A DNA stretch of 64,000 nt from Pseudomonadales bacterium (GCA_022822135.1 JAJECH010000004.1:1-64000), one strand, 5' to 3'. Counted from the first letter of the stretch, positions 46,484 through 55,602 are shown. Made by a program: numbers and translations. The notes: generated by a model not told the origin, from the letters alone.

Positions 46484-46802
46484 GTTGACCAAGTCGTAGC
46501 GCGGATCAAACTTCGAGAGGATGATTGAGATTTAACGACCGCGACGCAGTAACGAAGCGATTCATATTTGGCAGGATCGTCAATCGAAACCCTACCCGAA
46601 CTGATTCGTGTTAATTTTGCTTTAGCGTGTGATTGCAAGTGAAGCGCGATTAATCTCAACCGCGAGGCAAATAAATAGCCTCTTTGACAGTTGTACATGG
46701 CCATATTGAGAACAGCTAGGAATTACGTCTCACGACATTAATTATTGATTTGTGTTTTCACATCTAGAATCTTTCGCCGAACTCGTTAATAAGCAAATTT
46801 AT

Positions 46803-47879
46803 GTGTTGAAATCACTCAATTTGACCGGATTTCGCGCCTTTAAATCCTACTCAGTGGATTCACTAGCTAGAGTCAATCTCGTCGTCGGCAAGAACCAAAG
46901 TGGCAAAACTTCATTGCTTGAGGCAGTAGACCTGCATGTATCGGCCGGAAGTCCCTCTAAGATCTCCGAATCCGCAGAACGACGTAACGAAATAGAAGCT
47001 GTCGAAGCGCTAACCTCAGTTTATCGAGTTCCTAGTATCGCCTCTCTCTTCTACGAACACAAGTGCGAACCTGGCGCCTGGTTTGAGATTCAAGGCTCAC
47101 GAAGTACAGAAACGATAGTCGTCAAACTGCACTCCTTGGATGAGCTTGACGATAACGCGCTTTCGCAAATGTTCAATGAGCAACTGCCATCGGAATTCGT
47201 ACCGACTATGGCATTAACTATCTCTCGCGGATCACGCAAGAAACCAGAACTCACTTTGCCGGTCTCTGAAGAAGGATTGCTTCTCTATAACCCACATCGC
47301 CAATCAAGATACCGCTCCCCTGCTCTCTTCCTTTCCCCAACATCAATGGAACCGACCTTTATGTACGACGCGTGGAATTCACTTGTCAGAGAAGGTCGCG
47401 AGCATGAAGTCGTCGAAGACATGAAGTTACTCAAGCCTAACATTGACTCCATTCATTTATTGAGCGGGAGTCATAATGTCCACGGGGCATTCGTGGTCGG
47501 TCTGTGCGATGCTCGTCCTCGTTATCACTTGGGTAATTTAGGCGATGGCTTCCGTCGCCTATTGGAACTAAGGTTAGCGCTCGCGAACAGCACACACGAA
47601 TGCGTACTTGTCGACGAAATCGCTACCGGGTTAGATCGGACGGTCGTCGCAGCCATGTGGCGTCTAGTGGTTGAAGTTGCTCGTAAAAAGCACATTCAGG
47701 TATTTGCGACCACGCATAGTTACGACTGCATTTACGGTCTTGCTTCTATGATCAGATCGTATGCAGAACTTGCCGACGAGGTCTGTATTCATAAGGTTGA
47801 GAAATCATTACCGAGAACGGTCAGTATTCAAGGAGCGGACATACCCGCTGCTCTTGAGAGTGGAATCGACTTTCGCTAG
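46803..47879 (+). CDS. AAA ATPase of the OLD/RecF-like (AAA_15/AAA_21) type
   Basis: About 358 residues. Walker A is VVGKNQSGKTSLLEAV near residue 27, the ABC-type signature is LGDGFRRLLEL near 250, and Walker B is CVLVDEIATGLD near 275, followed by an H-loop-like TTHS. There is no TOPRIM nuclease domain. I prefer the GTG at 46803 because MLKSLNLTGFRAF is the usual family N-terminus; a GTG at 46752 extends it by 17 residues. Such ATPases occur alone or in defence pairs; no partner nuclease is seen here. The product is cytoplasmic. Confidence 0.75.
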   Translation: MLKSLNLTGFRAFKSYSVDSLARVNLVVGKNQSGKTSLLEAVDLHVSAGSPSKISESAERRNEIEAVEALTSVYRVPSIASLFYEHKCEPGAWFEIQGSRSTETIVVKLHSLDELDDNALSQMFNEQLPSEFVPTMALTISRGSRKKPELTLPVSEEGLLLYNPHRQSRYRSPALFLSPTSMEPTFMYDAWNSLVREGREHEVVEDMKLLKPNIDSIHLLSGSHNVHGAFVVGLCDARPRYHLGNLGDGFRRLLELRLALANSTHECVLVDEIATGLDRTVVAAMWRLVVEVARKKHIQVFATTHSYDCIYGLASMIRSYAELADEVCIHKVEKSLPRTVSIQGADIPAALESGIDFR

Positions 47880-48174
47880 GAGTCTCTCATTCCGCAACAA
47901 ACATGCCTTTCGGCATTGCTTTCACAGTCAGATGCTAAAGAGCAGACACACCAATAGCAGGGTCGTTCACGTGCTAGTGCAACGACCTCTATCGAATCAA
48001 CTCGCTGAGCACGCTACCATAAACTTGCGTGGTAGCCGTTGCTTGATTCAATCTCGTGAATTCCCCTCGGATACGACTGATTTGCTTGGGTAAGTGAGGT
48101 ATACACTTGAATCGCGAAACTGACCGCACCCAAACTAGCAACAACCTGATTGTCTCAAGTATTTAAACAAGAGC
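47880..48174. other. intergenic region with stem-loops before an ABC transporter
   Basis: No gene is annotated. Three inverted repeats occur within 89 bases (47961-48049, separate entry). The rest of the region presumably holds the promoter of the ABC transporter operon. Confidence 0.5.
47961..48049. ncRNA. structured intergenic element, candidate small RNA or operator cluster
   Basis: GGTCGTTCAC pairs with GTG-c-AACGACC (47961-47987; 10 bp with one bulge). GAATCAA (47994-48000) pairs with TTGATTC (48043-48049) and encloses a third stem, GCTACCA (48013-48019) with TGGTAGC (48030-48036). No T-run follows, so it is not a simple terminator. It matches no RNA family I know; the stems could be chance. 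Confidence 0.3.
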
Positions 48175-48936
48175 ATGATTGAAACTCATCAACTCGAAAA
48201 GAAATTTGGCACGACGTTAGCTATACGGTCCTTGGACTTGCGGATACAACCCGGTGAGATCGTCGGCCTCTTAGGTCCGAATGGTGCAGGGAAGACGACG
48301 ACACTTCGACTATTGACAGGTATGCTCCAACCGTCCTCAGGATCCGCCCGGGTCGCTGGTTACGATGTCGTTGCGGATCCCATTGAGGTTAAGAAACGTG
48401 TTGGTTTCGTGCCTGAAACAGGAGCCTTGTTCGAATATCTCTCAGCAGAGGAATATTTGGAACTGGTCGCCACACTCCACAAAATCGAAGACGAGGAGGC
48501 AAGCGCACGAATCGAGAAATTTCTCCGATTATTCGGCTTGTACCAAGAGCGCGAAAAACGGATGCATACGTTCTCGAAAGGATTAAGACAACGAGTCGTC
48601 ATCTGTTCAGCCCTAATCAGTAATCCCGAAGTCCTGTTACTTGATGAACCTCTCGAAGGTCTTGATGCAACGACTGCACTGATCGTTAAAGAACTCCTTA
48701 GCGAACTTGCAACGCAAGGTCGAACGATTCTCTTGTGCTCCCACGTTCTTGAAATGGTCGAGCGATTGTGTACCCGCCTAATCATCATTAACGAAGGACG
48801 ACTGATCGCTGACGGAAGCGTTGACGAAATCGTCGCTCGTGCAGACACTGATTCATTGGAGTCGGCTTTCGCTAAATTGACTGGCACGCGGAATGCCACA
48901 CGTGTTGCCGACAGCATTTTGAACGCTCTCAAATGA
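48175..48936 (+). CDS. ABC transporter ATP-binding protein
   Basis: A 253-residue ABC ATPase. Walker A is GPNGAGKTT near residue 35, the Q-loop FVPETG near 82, the signature is unusual (FSKGLRQRV, with FSKGL in place of LSGGQ, near 137), Walker B is VLLLDEP near 160 and the H-loop is CSHV near 192. FSKGM/FSKGL is typical of exporters for natrium or multidrug (CcmA/NatA subgroup). The permease gene starts 34 bases downstream. Confidence 0.9.
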   Translation: MIETHQLEKKFGTTLAIRSLDLRIQPGEIVGLLGPNGAGKTTTLRLLTGMLQPSSGSARVAGYDVVADPIEVKKRVGFVPETGALFEYLSAEEYLELVATLHKIEDEEASARIEKFLRLFGLYQEREKRMHTFSKGLRQRVVICSALISNPEVLLLDEPLEGLDATTALIVKELLSELATQGRTILLCSHVLEMVERLCTRLIIINEGRLIADGSVDEIVARADTDSLESAFAKLTGTRNATRVADSILNALK

Positions 48937-48970
48937 CTGTTAAGCACGCTGACGACGCTCGTACTAATTC

Positions 48971-50605
48971 ATGATCGACATCGACCAAGACCAATGGCGA
49001 GTGATGCACACACTTTGCCTCAAGAACATTATTCGTTCGTTCGGTGTGCGCATGGATCGAAGGTCCGAAGCCACTTCACGCAGGGGCGAATTTATCAGAA
49101 CGTTATGGTCGATCGTGGGCTTCGTCCTCATGAGTCTCATGCTCGCAGCCTTAATCAATGTCACAATGTATCCCGTTGGTGAATTTATCGCGATTACATG
49201 CCTGGCGTTTGTGGTGTTTAGTGGCGTAAGCACACAATGTGAAGGTCATCTGTTCGCGAAAAAAGAACTACAGGTGTATGGCACGTTACCTATTAATGCA
49301 GCTACTCACCTAGCGTCAAAGATCTCTGGCTCAATCGCACACTATCTACTCGTTTGCAGTGCACTCGCAGCTCCTACCTTCTTCGTGCTTCTCCTCGAAC
49401 ACGGTTTATTTGCTGGGATCCGCTGGTACGTCAGTATTGCGTTTTGTGTCGTGTTTTCTACCTTCGCGTCTATTTGGTGGCACTTAAATTCGTTACGCGT
49501 GGCTCTTCCGTCGAAGCTGCGTTTTCTTCGGTCTATTGCCGGATTCGCATACTACTTCAGCGTTTTGGCCATTTGCATAGTAATCGTTCGAAGTGAGTTA
49601 GAGTTTGGAGAGATTGGCTCTTCGTGGAACTTGGAAGGAAACGCGCTCTTTCTTCTCCTTCCGCCGTATTGGTTTCTCGCTCTTATGCTATTGCTCGATG
49701 GACACTTCACCGCGATAACGCTCACGGGTGCGTTACTTGCGATTTTTGGAAGCGTCCCTATAGGTCTCTACTTGTTTTCAAGAATCAATGCCTTGTACTT
49801 AGGAACACTGAGTCATGCTCATGCTGACAGCGACGCGAAGTTCAGATTGCCGAAAGTGCTAGGTCTGGTTTTGTCTCGGAAAATTGGCTCACTCAGGTGG
49901 GAGAGGGTCGCAGTATGGACGTTAGCGTTTTCTCGCCTCAAGTATGACTCGACATATAGACGTGCATGCTTGACCTATTTACCGTTTGTTTTTATTGTCG
50001 CCGCGATCTCGTTCGGACGTGGAACACCAATGTTGAGTGATCCATTTGTATCAGCCGAGCCTGAATGGCTCCTTGTCTTTACGTGCTCCTATTTGTTCAT
50101 GTACGTGTGTCTTCTTTTCGAAACGATTCGCGCTAGTGAACACGCACCTGCATCTTGGGTGCTTTTAGTTGCGCCTTCCAATCTAACTCGCCTAACCACA
50201 ATGTTCGTCGACTGGTCGTTCGCAGTATTTGTTTTACCGGTTCTCGTTCTGATATTCGTCGCATATTGTTTTTTCTGGGAGTCACCAATAAACGCCTTCT
50301 TGCATACCGTTACGTTGGGATGGCTCAGCTACGCTGCTATCAATCTGAAGTCAATCGTTATCCCAGTATTACCATTTGCACCAAGCTCTAGCTCACCCGC
50401 CTCAAGTCCGCGATTCTGCCTAAACTTCCTCTTAGCGTTCACGGGTGGGGTTGTTGTGTTTCACTCCTTAGCTCCGTGGATGTACGCAAGCTACTGGACA
50501 TACGGCGGTTCAATCCTTCTAGGTATGGTAATTTGCCTCGCAGTGCGTATCCTCGCCAGAATGAGGTACGACAGGAAATTTCAAAACGCGGATCTCGTGA
50601 TTTAG
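48971..50605 (+). CDS. multi-spanning membrane permease partner of the ABC ATPase
   Basis: A 544-residue protein with about 12 hydrophobic helices spread over the whole length and no known soluble domain. The N-terminal 35 residues are polar. It lies directly behind an NatA/CcmA-type ATPase gene and has the size and helix pattern of large ABC-2-like exporters, but I cannot match a specific family. Export of a small molecule is an inference from the pairing. Confidence 0.75.
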   Translation: MIDIDQDQWRVMHTLCLKNIIRSFGVRMDRRSEATSRRGEFIRTLWSIVGFVLMSLMLAALINVTMYPVGEFIAITCLAFVVFSGVSTQCEGHLFAKKELQVYGTLPINAATHLASKISGSIAHYLLVCSALAAPTFFVLLLEHGLFAGIRWYVSIAFCVVFSTFASIWWHLNSLRVALPSKLRFLRSIAGFAYYFSVLAICIVIVRSELEFGEIGSSWNLEGNALFLLLPPYWFLALMLLLDGHFTAITLTGALLAIFGSVPIGLYLFSRINALYLGTLSHAHADSDAKFRLPKVLGLVLSRKIGSLRWERVAVWTLAFSRLKYDSTYRRACLTYLPFVFIVAAISFGRGTPMLSDPFVSAEPEWLLVFTCSYLFMYVCLLFETIRASEHAPASWVLLVAPSNLTRLTTMFVDWSFAVFVLPVLVLIFVAYCFFWESPINAFLHTVTLGWLSYAAINLKSIVIPVLPFAPSSSSPASSPRFCLNFLLAFTGGVVVFHSLAPWMYASYWTYGGSILLGMVICLAVRILARMRYDRKFQNADLVI

Positions 50606-50801
50606 TTCACCGGACTTAATCCGCGCGCTTCTTTTGCTTGGTCCGTGAAAACAACGGAACGAATGAAGGACTAATTCGTACGATAGATCTATCTAGCTTC
50701 GTCAGGTTGAAGTCAAGAAAGTCTCACCAAACGAACCAGAGAAGGATCCATTCGATTTCAATTAACCCAATAATTCTGTTCTGACTCAATCCACTCCTGT
50801 C

Positions 50802-51656
50802 GTGAGCATGAGACACGATCAGATACAGCCTGCCGTCGAGCAAAACGTCTCTCAAGCAATCCATGAGGACGTTGGGAACGGGGACGTTAATGCATCGTTA
50901 ATCGACCATAAAAACCAGTCTAACGCTGAATTAGTTACGCGTTCGCCTGGTGTTTTTTGCGGCAAGATGTGGGCGGACGAAGTCGCGCAGCAAGTCGGCG
51001 GCTTTTCGATTGAGTGGCACGTCGATGATGGAGACTCGATTGAACCAAATCAAAAGTTAGCGGGGTTTCACGGCGCAAGTCGCTCGATCCTAACTGCGGA
51101 GCGTGTCATGCTGAACTTCCTCCAACTGCTTTCTGGCACAGCAACGGTCACGCGGTCATATTGCGACCGTATTCGTCACACGCAGACCAAGCTTCTCGAT
51201 ACACGTAAAACTCTTCCTGGACTCCGCATCGCGCAAAAGTACGCAGTATCAGTTGGCGGCGGTCAAAACCATCGAATGGGACTTTTTGATGCGTTTCTCA
51301 TCAAGGAGAACCACATCGAAGCAGCAGGTTCGATTTCTGCTGCTGTATATGCAGCACGCGATGCACATCCTAAGTTACCCATTGAAGTTGAGGTAGAAAC
51401 ACTGGAGCAACTGTCTGAATGTGTCAAATTGGGAGTACCGCGGGTGTTGTTAGACAACTTTCCTACAGAAACACTACGCGAAGCCGTTACTCGCTATAGC
51501 GATACGATCGAACTGGAAGCTTCTGGGGGTGTGACGCTGGAGAATATACGAGAAATTGCGGAGACAGGCGTCGATTTCATCTCCGTCGGCGCAATCACCA
51601 AGGACGTCATAGCGATTGATTTGTCACTACGTTTTATAGGAACATATGTCCAGTGA
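50802..51656 (+). CDS. nadC: nicotinate-nucleotide pyrophosphorylase (quinolinate phosphoribosyltransferase)
   Basis: A 284-residue enzyme of NAD synthesis. The hallmark TRKTLPGLRIAQKYAVSVGG near residue 130 is followed by NHRMGLFDAFLIKENH, and IEVEVETLEQ and LEASGG lie further on. It converts quinolinate and PRPP to nicotinate mononucleotide. The first codons are GTG-AGC-ATG, so the start is GTG at 50802 or ATG at 50808. In many gammaproteobacteria nadC lies near ampD and the pil genes, and the same neighbourhood is seen here. Confidence 0.96.
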   Translation: MSMRHDQIQPAVEQNVSQAIHEDVGNGDVNASLIDHKNQSNAELVTRSPGVFCGKMWADEVAQQVGGFSIEWHVDDGDSIEPNQKLAGFHGASRSILTAERVMLNFLQLLSGTATVTRSYCDRIRHTQTKLLDTRKTLPGLRIAQKYAVSVGGGQNHRMGLFDAFLIKENHIEAAGSISAAVYAARDAHPKLPIEVEVETLEQLSECVKLGVPRVLLDNFPTETLREAVTRYSDTIELEASGGVTLENIREIAETGVDFISVGAITKDVIAIDLSLRFIGTYVQ

Positions 51657-51683
51657 TTTATTAAAATATTCACCAATGAAGAA

Positions 51684-51759
51684 TGGTGCCGAGACGCAGA
51701 CTCGAACTGCGGACCTACTGTTTACGAAACAGTTGCTCTACCGGCTGAGCTATCCCGGC
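51684..51759 (-). tRNA. tRNA-Thr (anticodon CGT)
   Basis: A complete 76-base cloverleaf on the minus strand. The acceptor stem GCCGGGA/TCTCGGC has one G-U pair and an encoded CCA. The D-arm is GCTCAGCCGGTAGAGC; the anticodon arm ACTGT-TTCGTAA-ACAGT shows anticodon CGT; the T-arm contains GTTCGAGTC. It reads ACG threonine codons. In many gammaproteobacteria a tRNA-Thr lies near nadC and pilD. Confidence 0.97.
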
Positions 51760-51943
51760 GCGCGCGGGATTATAGGAAGATCCTCCCTTTTAAACGTCCG
51801 TTCCAGTAGGGAATTGTTCCCATGGTTTGTAGACATCACTACGCATGAATCCACGAAAATGAATGGGATATGTCGTAAGTTGGTAACCAAGTACATTGCG
51901 AAGTCGCGTACGCGGCAACGCACACACTAAAGAGAAAAACTCT

Positions 51944-52873
51944 ATGGTAAACCCTCAACGCGGTTCTCGATTCAGTCGGGTTGTTTCGTTCGTTATTGAC
52001 GAATCCCCACTGTGGGCTTGGATCGTAGGATTCTTCTCAATCATTGTGATCTTTGGACTGATTTTTGCATGGTTAACACCCTTCGGACACGGGGTGGCGA
52101 ATCCTAGCTCGACGGACAAATCCTTTGATTTTTGGCAAGGTCTCTATTTCAGTGTCGTGACGGTTTCGTCGCTTGGCTACGGCGACCTTCAACCAAGAGG
52201 CGCCGGAAAGGTAATGGCTGGCATAGAGGTTGTGCTGGGACTTGGATTGATCGGTATTGTGATCGCAAAGCTCACCTCAAAACGGGTATCGCACTTCGTC
52301 TCGCGTCTGTTCGCGTCCGAGACGAAACGCCAGTTGCAGAATTTCGTCACGATGTTTGTTGTCGCTCAATCGGAGTTGAAGGGACTGCTTGACGAATTGA
52401 GTCGTGAATATCAACCGACGCCCGAGCAAACTGAATCTGACCAAAAGACACCCCGGACTATCGAACATTCCTTGAGAAAGGAGCTCGATCGCCTACTCGA
52501 TTCAACCACTGAACTCCATGAGTACATTCGGGTAGAAGGCTTAGACAGAAGCTATTTCACGCTTGCGCCAGTCGCAAGTTTCATCCGACTCGCCGAAGCA
52601 GTGGAAGAAGCGCTGTTTCTATTGGGACAGAGCATCGTCATGTTTCCCATCAAGTCTAATCCGAGCATCCTGAACGACGTACTCTCGTACATAAACAGGA
52701 GGACACTTGATAGCATTCTGACATTGCAGACGGAAACATGCGACTTGATCATCTCGGGTAGAAAGATTGATGCGACCGTTCGCAAGTCGTTTGAACGGAT
52801 ACCCTCTCTTTGCTCACGAATCAATCAATCGCTTCTGGCCGTCGACGAACAGCCAGATCAAGCATTTGGCTAA
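51944..52873 (+). CDS. two-helix potassium channel-like protein with a long cytoplasmic domain
   Basis: A 309-residue protein. The first helix is WAWIVGFFSIIVIFGLIFAW (about 24-45). The pore loop carries SLGYGD (about 87), a variant of the TVGYGD filter, and the second helix follows (about 100-120). The C-terminal 185 residues are helical and soluble, without a recognisable RCK or cyclic-nucleotide domain. The ATG at 51944 follows AAAGAG; the in-frame codon at 51896 is less likely. The GIY-YIG-like gene starts 11 bases after it, so the two form an operon. Confidence 0.85.
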   Translation: MVNPQRGSRFSRVVSFVIDESPLWAWIVGFFSIIVIFGLIFAWLTPFGHGVANPSSTDKSFDFWQGLYFSVVTVSSLGYGDLQPRGAGKVMAGIEVVLGLGLIGIVIAKLTSKRVSHFVSRLFASETKRQLQNFVTMFVVAQSELKGLLDELSREYQPTPEQTESDQKTPRTIEHSLRKELDRLLDSTTELHEYIRVEGLDRSYFTLAPVASFIRLAEAVEEALFLLGQSIVMFPIKSNPSILNDVLSYINRRTLDSILTLQTETCDLIISGRKIDATVRKSFERIPSLCSRINQSLLAVDEQPDQAFG

Positions 52874-52884
52874 CTGAAACGATC

Positions 52885-53268
52885 ATGGAAACTGCCTCTA
52901 AAAAGGAATCAATCAGCAGAACACTGAATTGGATGAAGTGTCTAGGGAACGTTTGGTGCAAACTCAGCGCAGTCAATCTAGATCACAGACATTTCAACGA
53001 TTTGACTGGCGTCTATATAGTGTGGCACGCTGGACCAAATCCACATGTCGTCTATATCGGTCATGGCATCATTAGGGACCGCTTGTTGAAGCATCGAACG
53101 GATGAACGAATCCAACAATATGCCGACCTTGATCTCTTCGTGACTTGGGCTCGGGTCGACGAGCCCGATCACGAGGGAGTCGAAGCCTATCTAGCCGAAA
53201 AGTGGCAGCCAAAGGTCGGAGAAAGACATCCGCAAAGTTCACCCATTCAAACCAACTCGCCCTGGTAA
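52885..53268 (+). CDS. GIY-YIG-like domain protein
   Basis: A 127-residue protein. GVYIVWHAG near residue 41 and VVYIGHG near 54 match the two strands of the GIY-YIG nuclease fold, and the following RDRLLKHR carries the conserved Arg of the first helix. A downstream Glu (VEAYLAEKW) could be the catalytic one. Whether it is an active nuclease is uncertain. It starts 11 bases after the channel gene. The ATG at 52885 is preferred to an upstream start inside the channel gene. Confidence 0.7.
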   Translation: METASKKESISRTLNWMKCLGNVWCKLSAVNLDHRHFNDLTGVYIVWHAGPNPHVVYIGHGIIRDRLLKHRTDERIQQYADLDLFVTWARVDEPDHEGVEAYLAEKWQPKVGERHPQSSPIQTNSPW

Positions 53269-53393
53269 AAAGCACGATCGCATTGGCGCTTTTCCGAGGG
53301 TGTATCCGACATCGCCATTTCTTACGCCAAGTCGGACAATCGGGTAGATCATCTGAAATCAAGATACTAGTGTAGACTGTACGCTGCAGAGAG

Positions 53394-53615
53394 ATGGCAA
53401 TTACGGATTTAGCCAACGAAGCTGAGCCTTCAAAGATCCTCCTTGATCTTAGAGCCCATACCCGATACGGTCACATTGACATGCATTTGGGGCCTTGCAA
53501 CAACATAAATTTCACAGTGTCACGTGAACGGACTCACCGAAAACAACGAGAATTGCGGTTCGCATTTTCTGTGGACAATTCAAATCGTTTGAGGAACGTA
53601 GGTCTAAGCCAGTAG
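53394..53615 (+). CDS. possible small protein
   Basis: A 73-codon frame with GAGAG six bases before the ATG at 53394. The peptide is polar, with no family resemblance, signal peptide or membrane helix. It lies between the GIY-YIG gene and the pilin-like gene, in the same direction as both. It may not be a gene. Confidence 0.3.
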   Translation: MAITDLANEAEPSKILLDLRAHTRYGHIDMHLGPCNNINFTVSRERTHRKQRELRFAFSVDNSNRLRNVGLSQ

Positions 53616-53676
53616 GTATCAGGACCGTTCGTCGAGTTTACCGGCTGGCACGACATTCACTAACCTCGCAAGAGTT

Positions 53677-54087
53677 ATGGCCCAAATCCGCATAACCGAA
53701 CCATTAGCGATTCTTGGCTTAATCGTCGTCGTCTCTTTCGCGTTCACGAATGTGTATCGAGATTACGAAGCCGCAGAATACGCTTCTTGGCAGCAAGTCA
53801 CTTTCCGTGTCATGGATTCCATGTTGCCCTTCCAAGAACGCTTTCACCTAGTGCACGAACGTTTCGCTGTCGGAGCATTCGATCGTGCGAACGGGGAACT
53901 AACACTCGCTTCCACGATTGATTGGCGTTCGAGCGTGACCGACCCTAATCGATATGTCGCACATGTGATTGGAAACAACGCGTACAAGGTCATCGCCACA
54001 TCCGAAGACGGTCGCTCGCTCTGTCGGTTGTACCCGTCAAAACAACCTTGTTTAGATCTCGAAGACTATCTACATCGTGGTCTCTGA
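53677..54087 (+). CDS. membrane-anchored pilin-like protein
   Basis: A 136-residue protein. One N-terminal membrane helix (about residues 9-24, LAILGLIVVVSFAF) is followed by NVYRDYEAAEY and an amphipathic helix, then a small C-terminal domain with two cysteines (CRLYPSKQPC). The helix-then-globular layout and the position, overlapping the prepilin peptidase gene by 11 bases, suggest a minor pilin or pseudopilin. There is no G/A-FTLxE processing site, so it may be an uncleaved relative or something else. Confidence 0.6.
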   Translation: MAQIRITEPLAILGLIVVVSFAFTNVYRDYEAAEYASWQQVTFRVMDSMLPFQERFHLVHERFAVGAFDRANGELTLASTIDWRSSVTDPNRYVAHVIGNNAYKVIATSEDGRSLCRLYPSKQPCLDLEDYLHRGL

Positions 54088-54949
54088 ACTCACATATTGG
54101 CTGACAACGCCAATCGGGAATATCTTCGTGGTCGTCCTTGGGCTTGTACTCGGTAGCTTCTTGAATGTAGTGATCACTCGATTGCCGATGAAGGTCGAAC
54201 GAGACGAACGACACTTAAGTCTTCAGCAGCTAAACATCGAACCACCAGATGTCACACCACTCAATCTTGCGTGGCCACCTTCTTTCTGTCCGAATTGCCG
54301 TGCACCGATACGTTGGCGACACAATATTCCGCTGCTGAGTTGGTTCATCTTGCGCGGACGGTGCGCCAGTTGTGATTCGCCGATTTCGATCCGTTACCCG
54401 TTAGTAGAAGCAACTTCCGCACTCCTACTGTTCGTACTGTTCATCAGCTACGGACCGTCACTTGAGTTCTGCTTTAAGGCGTTCTTCTGTCTGAGTCTCA
54501 TCGCGGTTGCATATATCGATTGGGAGACGGGTTGGCTGCCAGATGTCGCGACGATCCCCCTAATCGGTGCAGGACTCCTCTACAGCGTTTTCGCTATGAC
54601 TACGAGCGTAGCACTGGGACCTTCCGACGCGATCATCGGAGCGGTCGCCGGCTATGGATTGTTCTGGCTCTTGAATTTCGCCTATCGGAGTCTAACCGGG
54701 CGTAATGGTTTGGGATTCGGAGATTTCAAATTGGTCGCGGCACTCGGTGCGTGGCTCGGCTGGGTGCTCCTACCGTTGAATCTCCTTATCGCTGCGCTGC
54801 TTGCGTTTGCATTCGGTATGTACATGGTGGTGGTAGGCACTTATCAACGCGACATCGGCATTCGCTTTGCCCCGTTCTTGAGCGTCGTTGGTATTGGATT
54901 GTTGCTGACGCGCGACCTTGATCTATTGCCGATGTACTTGGGCGGCTAA
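54077..54949 (+). CDS. pilD: type IV prepilin peptidase / N-methyltransferase
   Basis: A 290-residue membrane protein. The N-terminal zinc domain has CPNC and CASC (about residues 75-98). The catalytic aspartates are in YIDWETGWLPD (about 152) and GFGDFKL (about 216). About eight membrane helices are present. It cleaves and methylates prepilins in the inner membrane. The GTG start lies inside the upstream pilin-like gene. The pilD-coaE-yacG order is typical for gammaproteobacteria; no pilB or pilC genes are in the window. Confidence 0.93.
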   Translation: MVSELTYWLTTPIGNIFVVVLGLVLGSFLNVVITRLPMKVERDERHLSLQQLNIEPPDVTPLNLAWPPSFCPNCRAPIRWRHNIPLLSWFILRGRCASCDSPISIRYPLVEATSALLLFVLFISYGPSLEFCFKAFFCLSLIAVAYIDWETGWLPDVATIPLIGAGLLYSVFAMTTSVALGPSDAIIGAVAGYGLFWLLNFAYRSLTGRNGLGFGDFKLVAALGAWLGWVLLPLNLLIAALLAFAFGMYMVVVGTYQRDIGIRFAPFLSVVGIGLLLTRDLDLLPMYLGG

Positions 54950-55008
54950 GCGTCCACGACGATTCACTATAAATCGCACGTCCAAATTGCAGTTCTAGCG
55001 CTTACTTT

Positions 55009-55602
55009 ATGTCGAATTGGTTCGTCGTTTTAACCGGCGGCATTGGAAGTGGCAAGAGTCTAGCCGCTTCATGTTTTGAGAAGCGCGGTATTACGATCGT
55101 GGAACAAGACGACGTTTCACGCGAAGTTGTCGAACCCGGAGAGCCTGCGCTTGCACAAATTGCTGAACGCTTCGGGGAGAACATCCTCAACGACGAAGGT
55201 TCATTGAACCGTTCGAAACTACGTCACCAAATCTTCAACAACAGCGAAGACAAGATCTGGCTCGAACGACTGCTGCATCCATTAATCGGGCAGCGCACCA
55301 TGCACCATATGACGACTGCGCCGTCTCGATACGTGATCGTCGTTAATCCTTTATTGCACACACGTCAACCACAATACGATCGCTTCGCGGTTGTCGATAC
55401 ACCCATACCGGTCCAGATCGAACGTGCGATGCAGCGAGATGGCATGAATCGTGAGTTAGCAGAGAAAATGGTCGCCTCACAAACAGCACGTGAGGTTCGT
55501 CTTCGACTCGCGGACGATGTAATCTTGAACGATGGAGCAGTTGAGTTTGTCGACGAGCAAGTTGACCGACTCCACAGACGCTATCTTGTTATGGCGACTT
55601 AA
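55009..55602 (+). CDS. coaE: dephospho-CoA kinase
   Basis: A 197-residue P-loop kinase. Walker A is TGGIGSGKS near residue 10, followed by EQDDVSREVV (the DxD/substrate region) near 35 and the LLHPLIGQR segment near 93. It adds the 3'-phosphate in the last step of coenzyme A synthesis. It lies between pilD and yacG. The stop codon is embedded in a 10-bp hairpin (55594-55618). Confidence 0.94.
   Translation: MSNWFVVLTGGIGSGKSLAASCFEKRGITIVEQDDVSREVVEPGEPALAQIAERFGENILNDEGSLNRSKLRHQIFNNSEDKIWLERLLHPLIGQRTMHHMTTAPSRYVIVVNPLLHTRQPQYDRFAVVDTPIPVQIERAMQRDGMNRELAEKMVASQTAREVRLRLADDVILNDGAVEFVDEQVDRLHRRYLVMAT

Noticed and set aside
46480-46704. 74-codon minus-strand frame just upstream of ampD
   Set aside because: Its end overlaps the ampD start, the composition is Ser/Arg-rich like random sequence, and the region is the likely promoter of ampD.
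47761-48093. 110-codon plus-strand frame overlapping the end of the OLD-like ATPase gene
   Set aside because: It mostly overlaps the real gene in another frame and then runs through the stem-loop region; the peptide is not protein-like.
51684-51759. tRNA-Thr as an integration site for a genomic island
   Set aside because: The tRNA 3' end points towards nadC, a conserved gene; no integrase and no repeat of the tRNA 3' end were seen on either side.
51646-51930. 94-codon frame across the tRNA-Thr gene
   Set aside because: It reads through a complete tRNA on the other strand and is therefore a chance frame.
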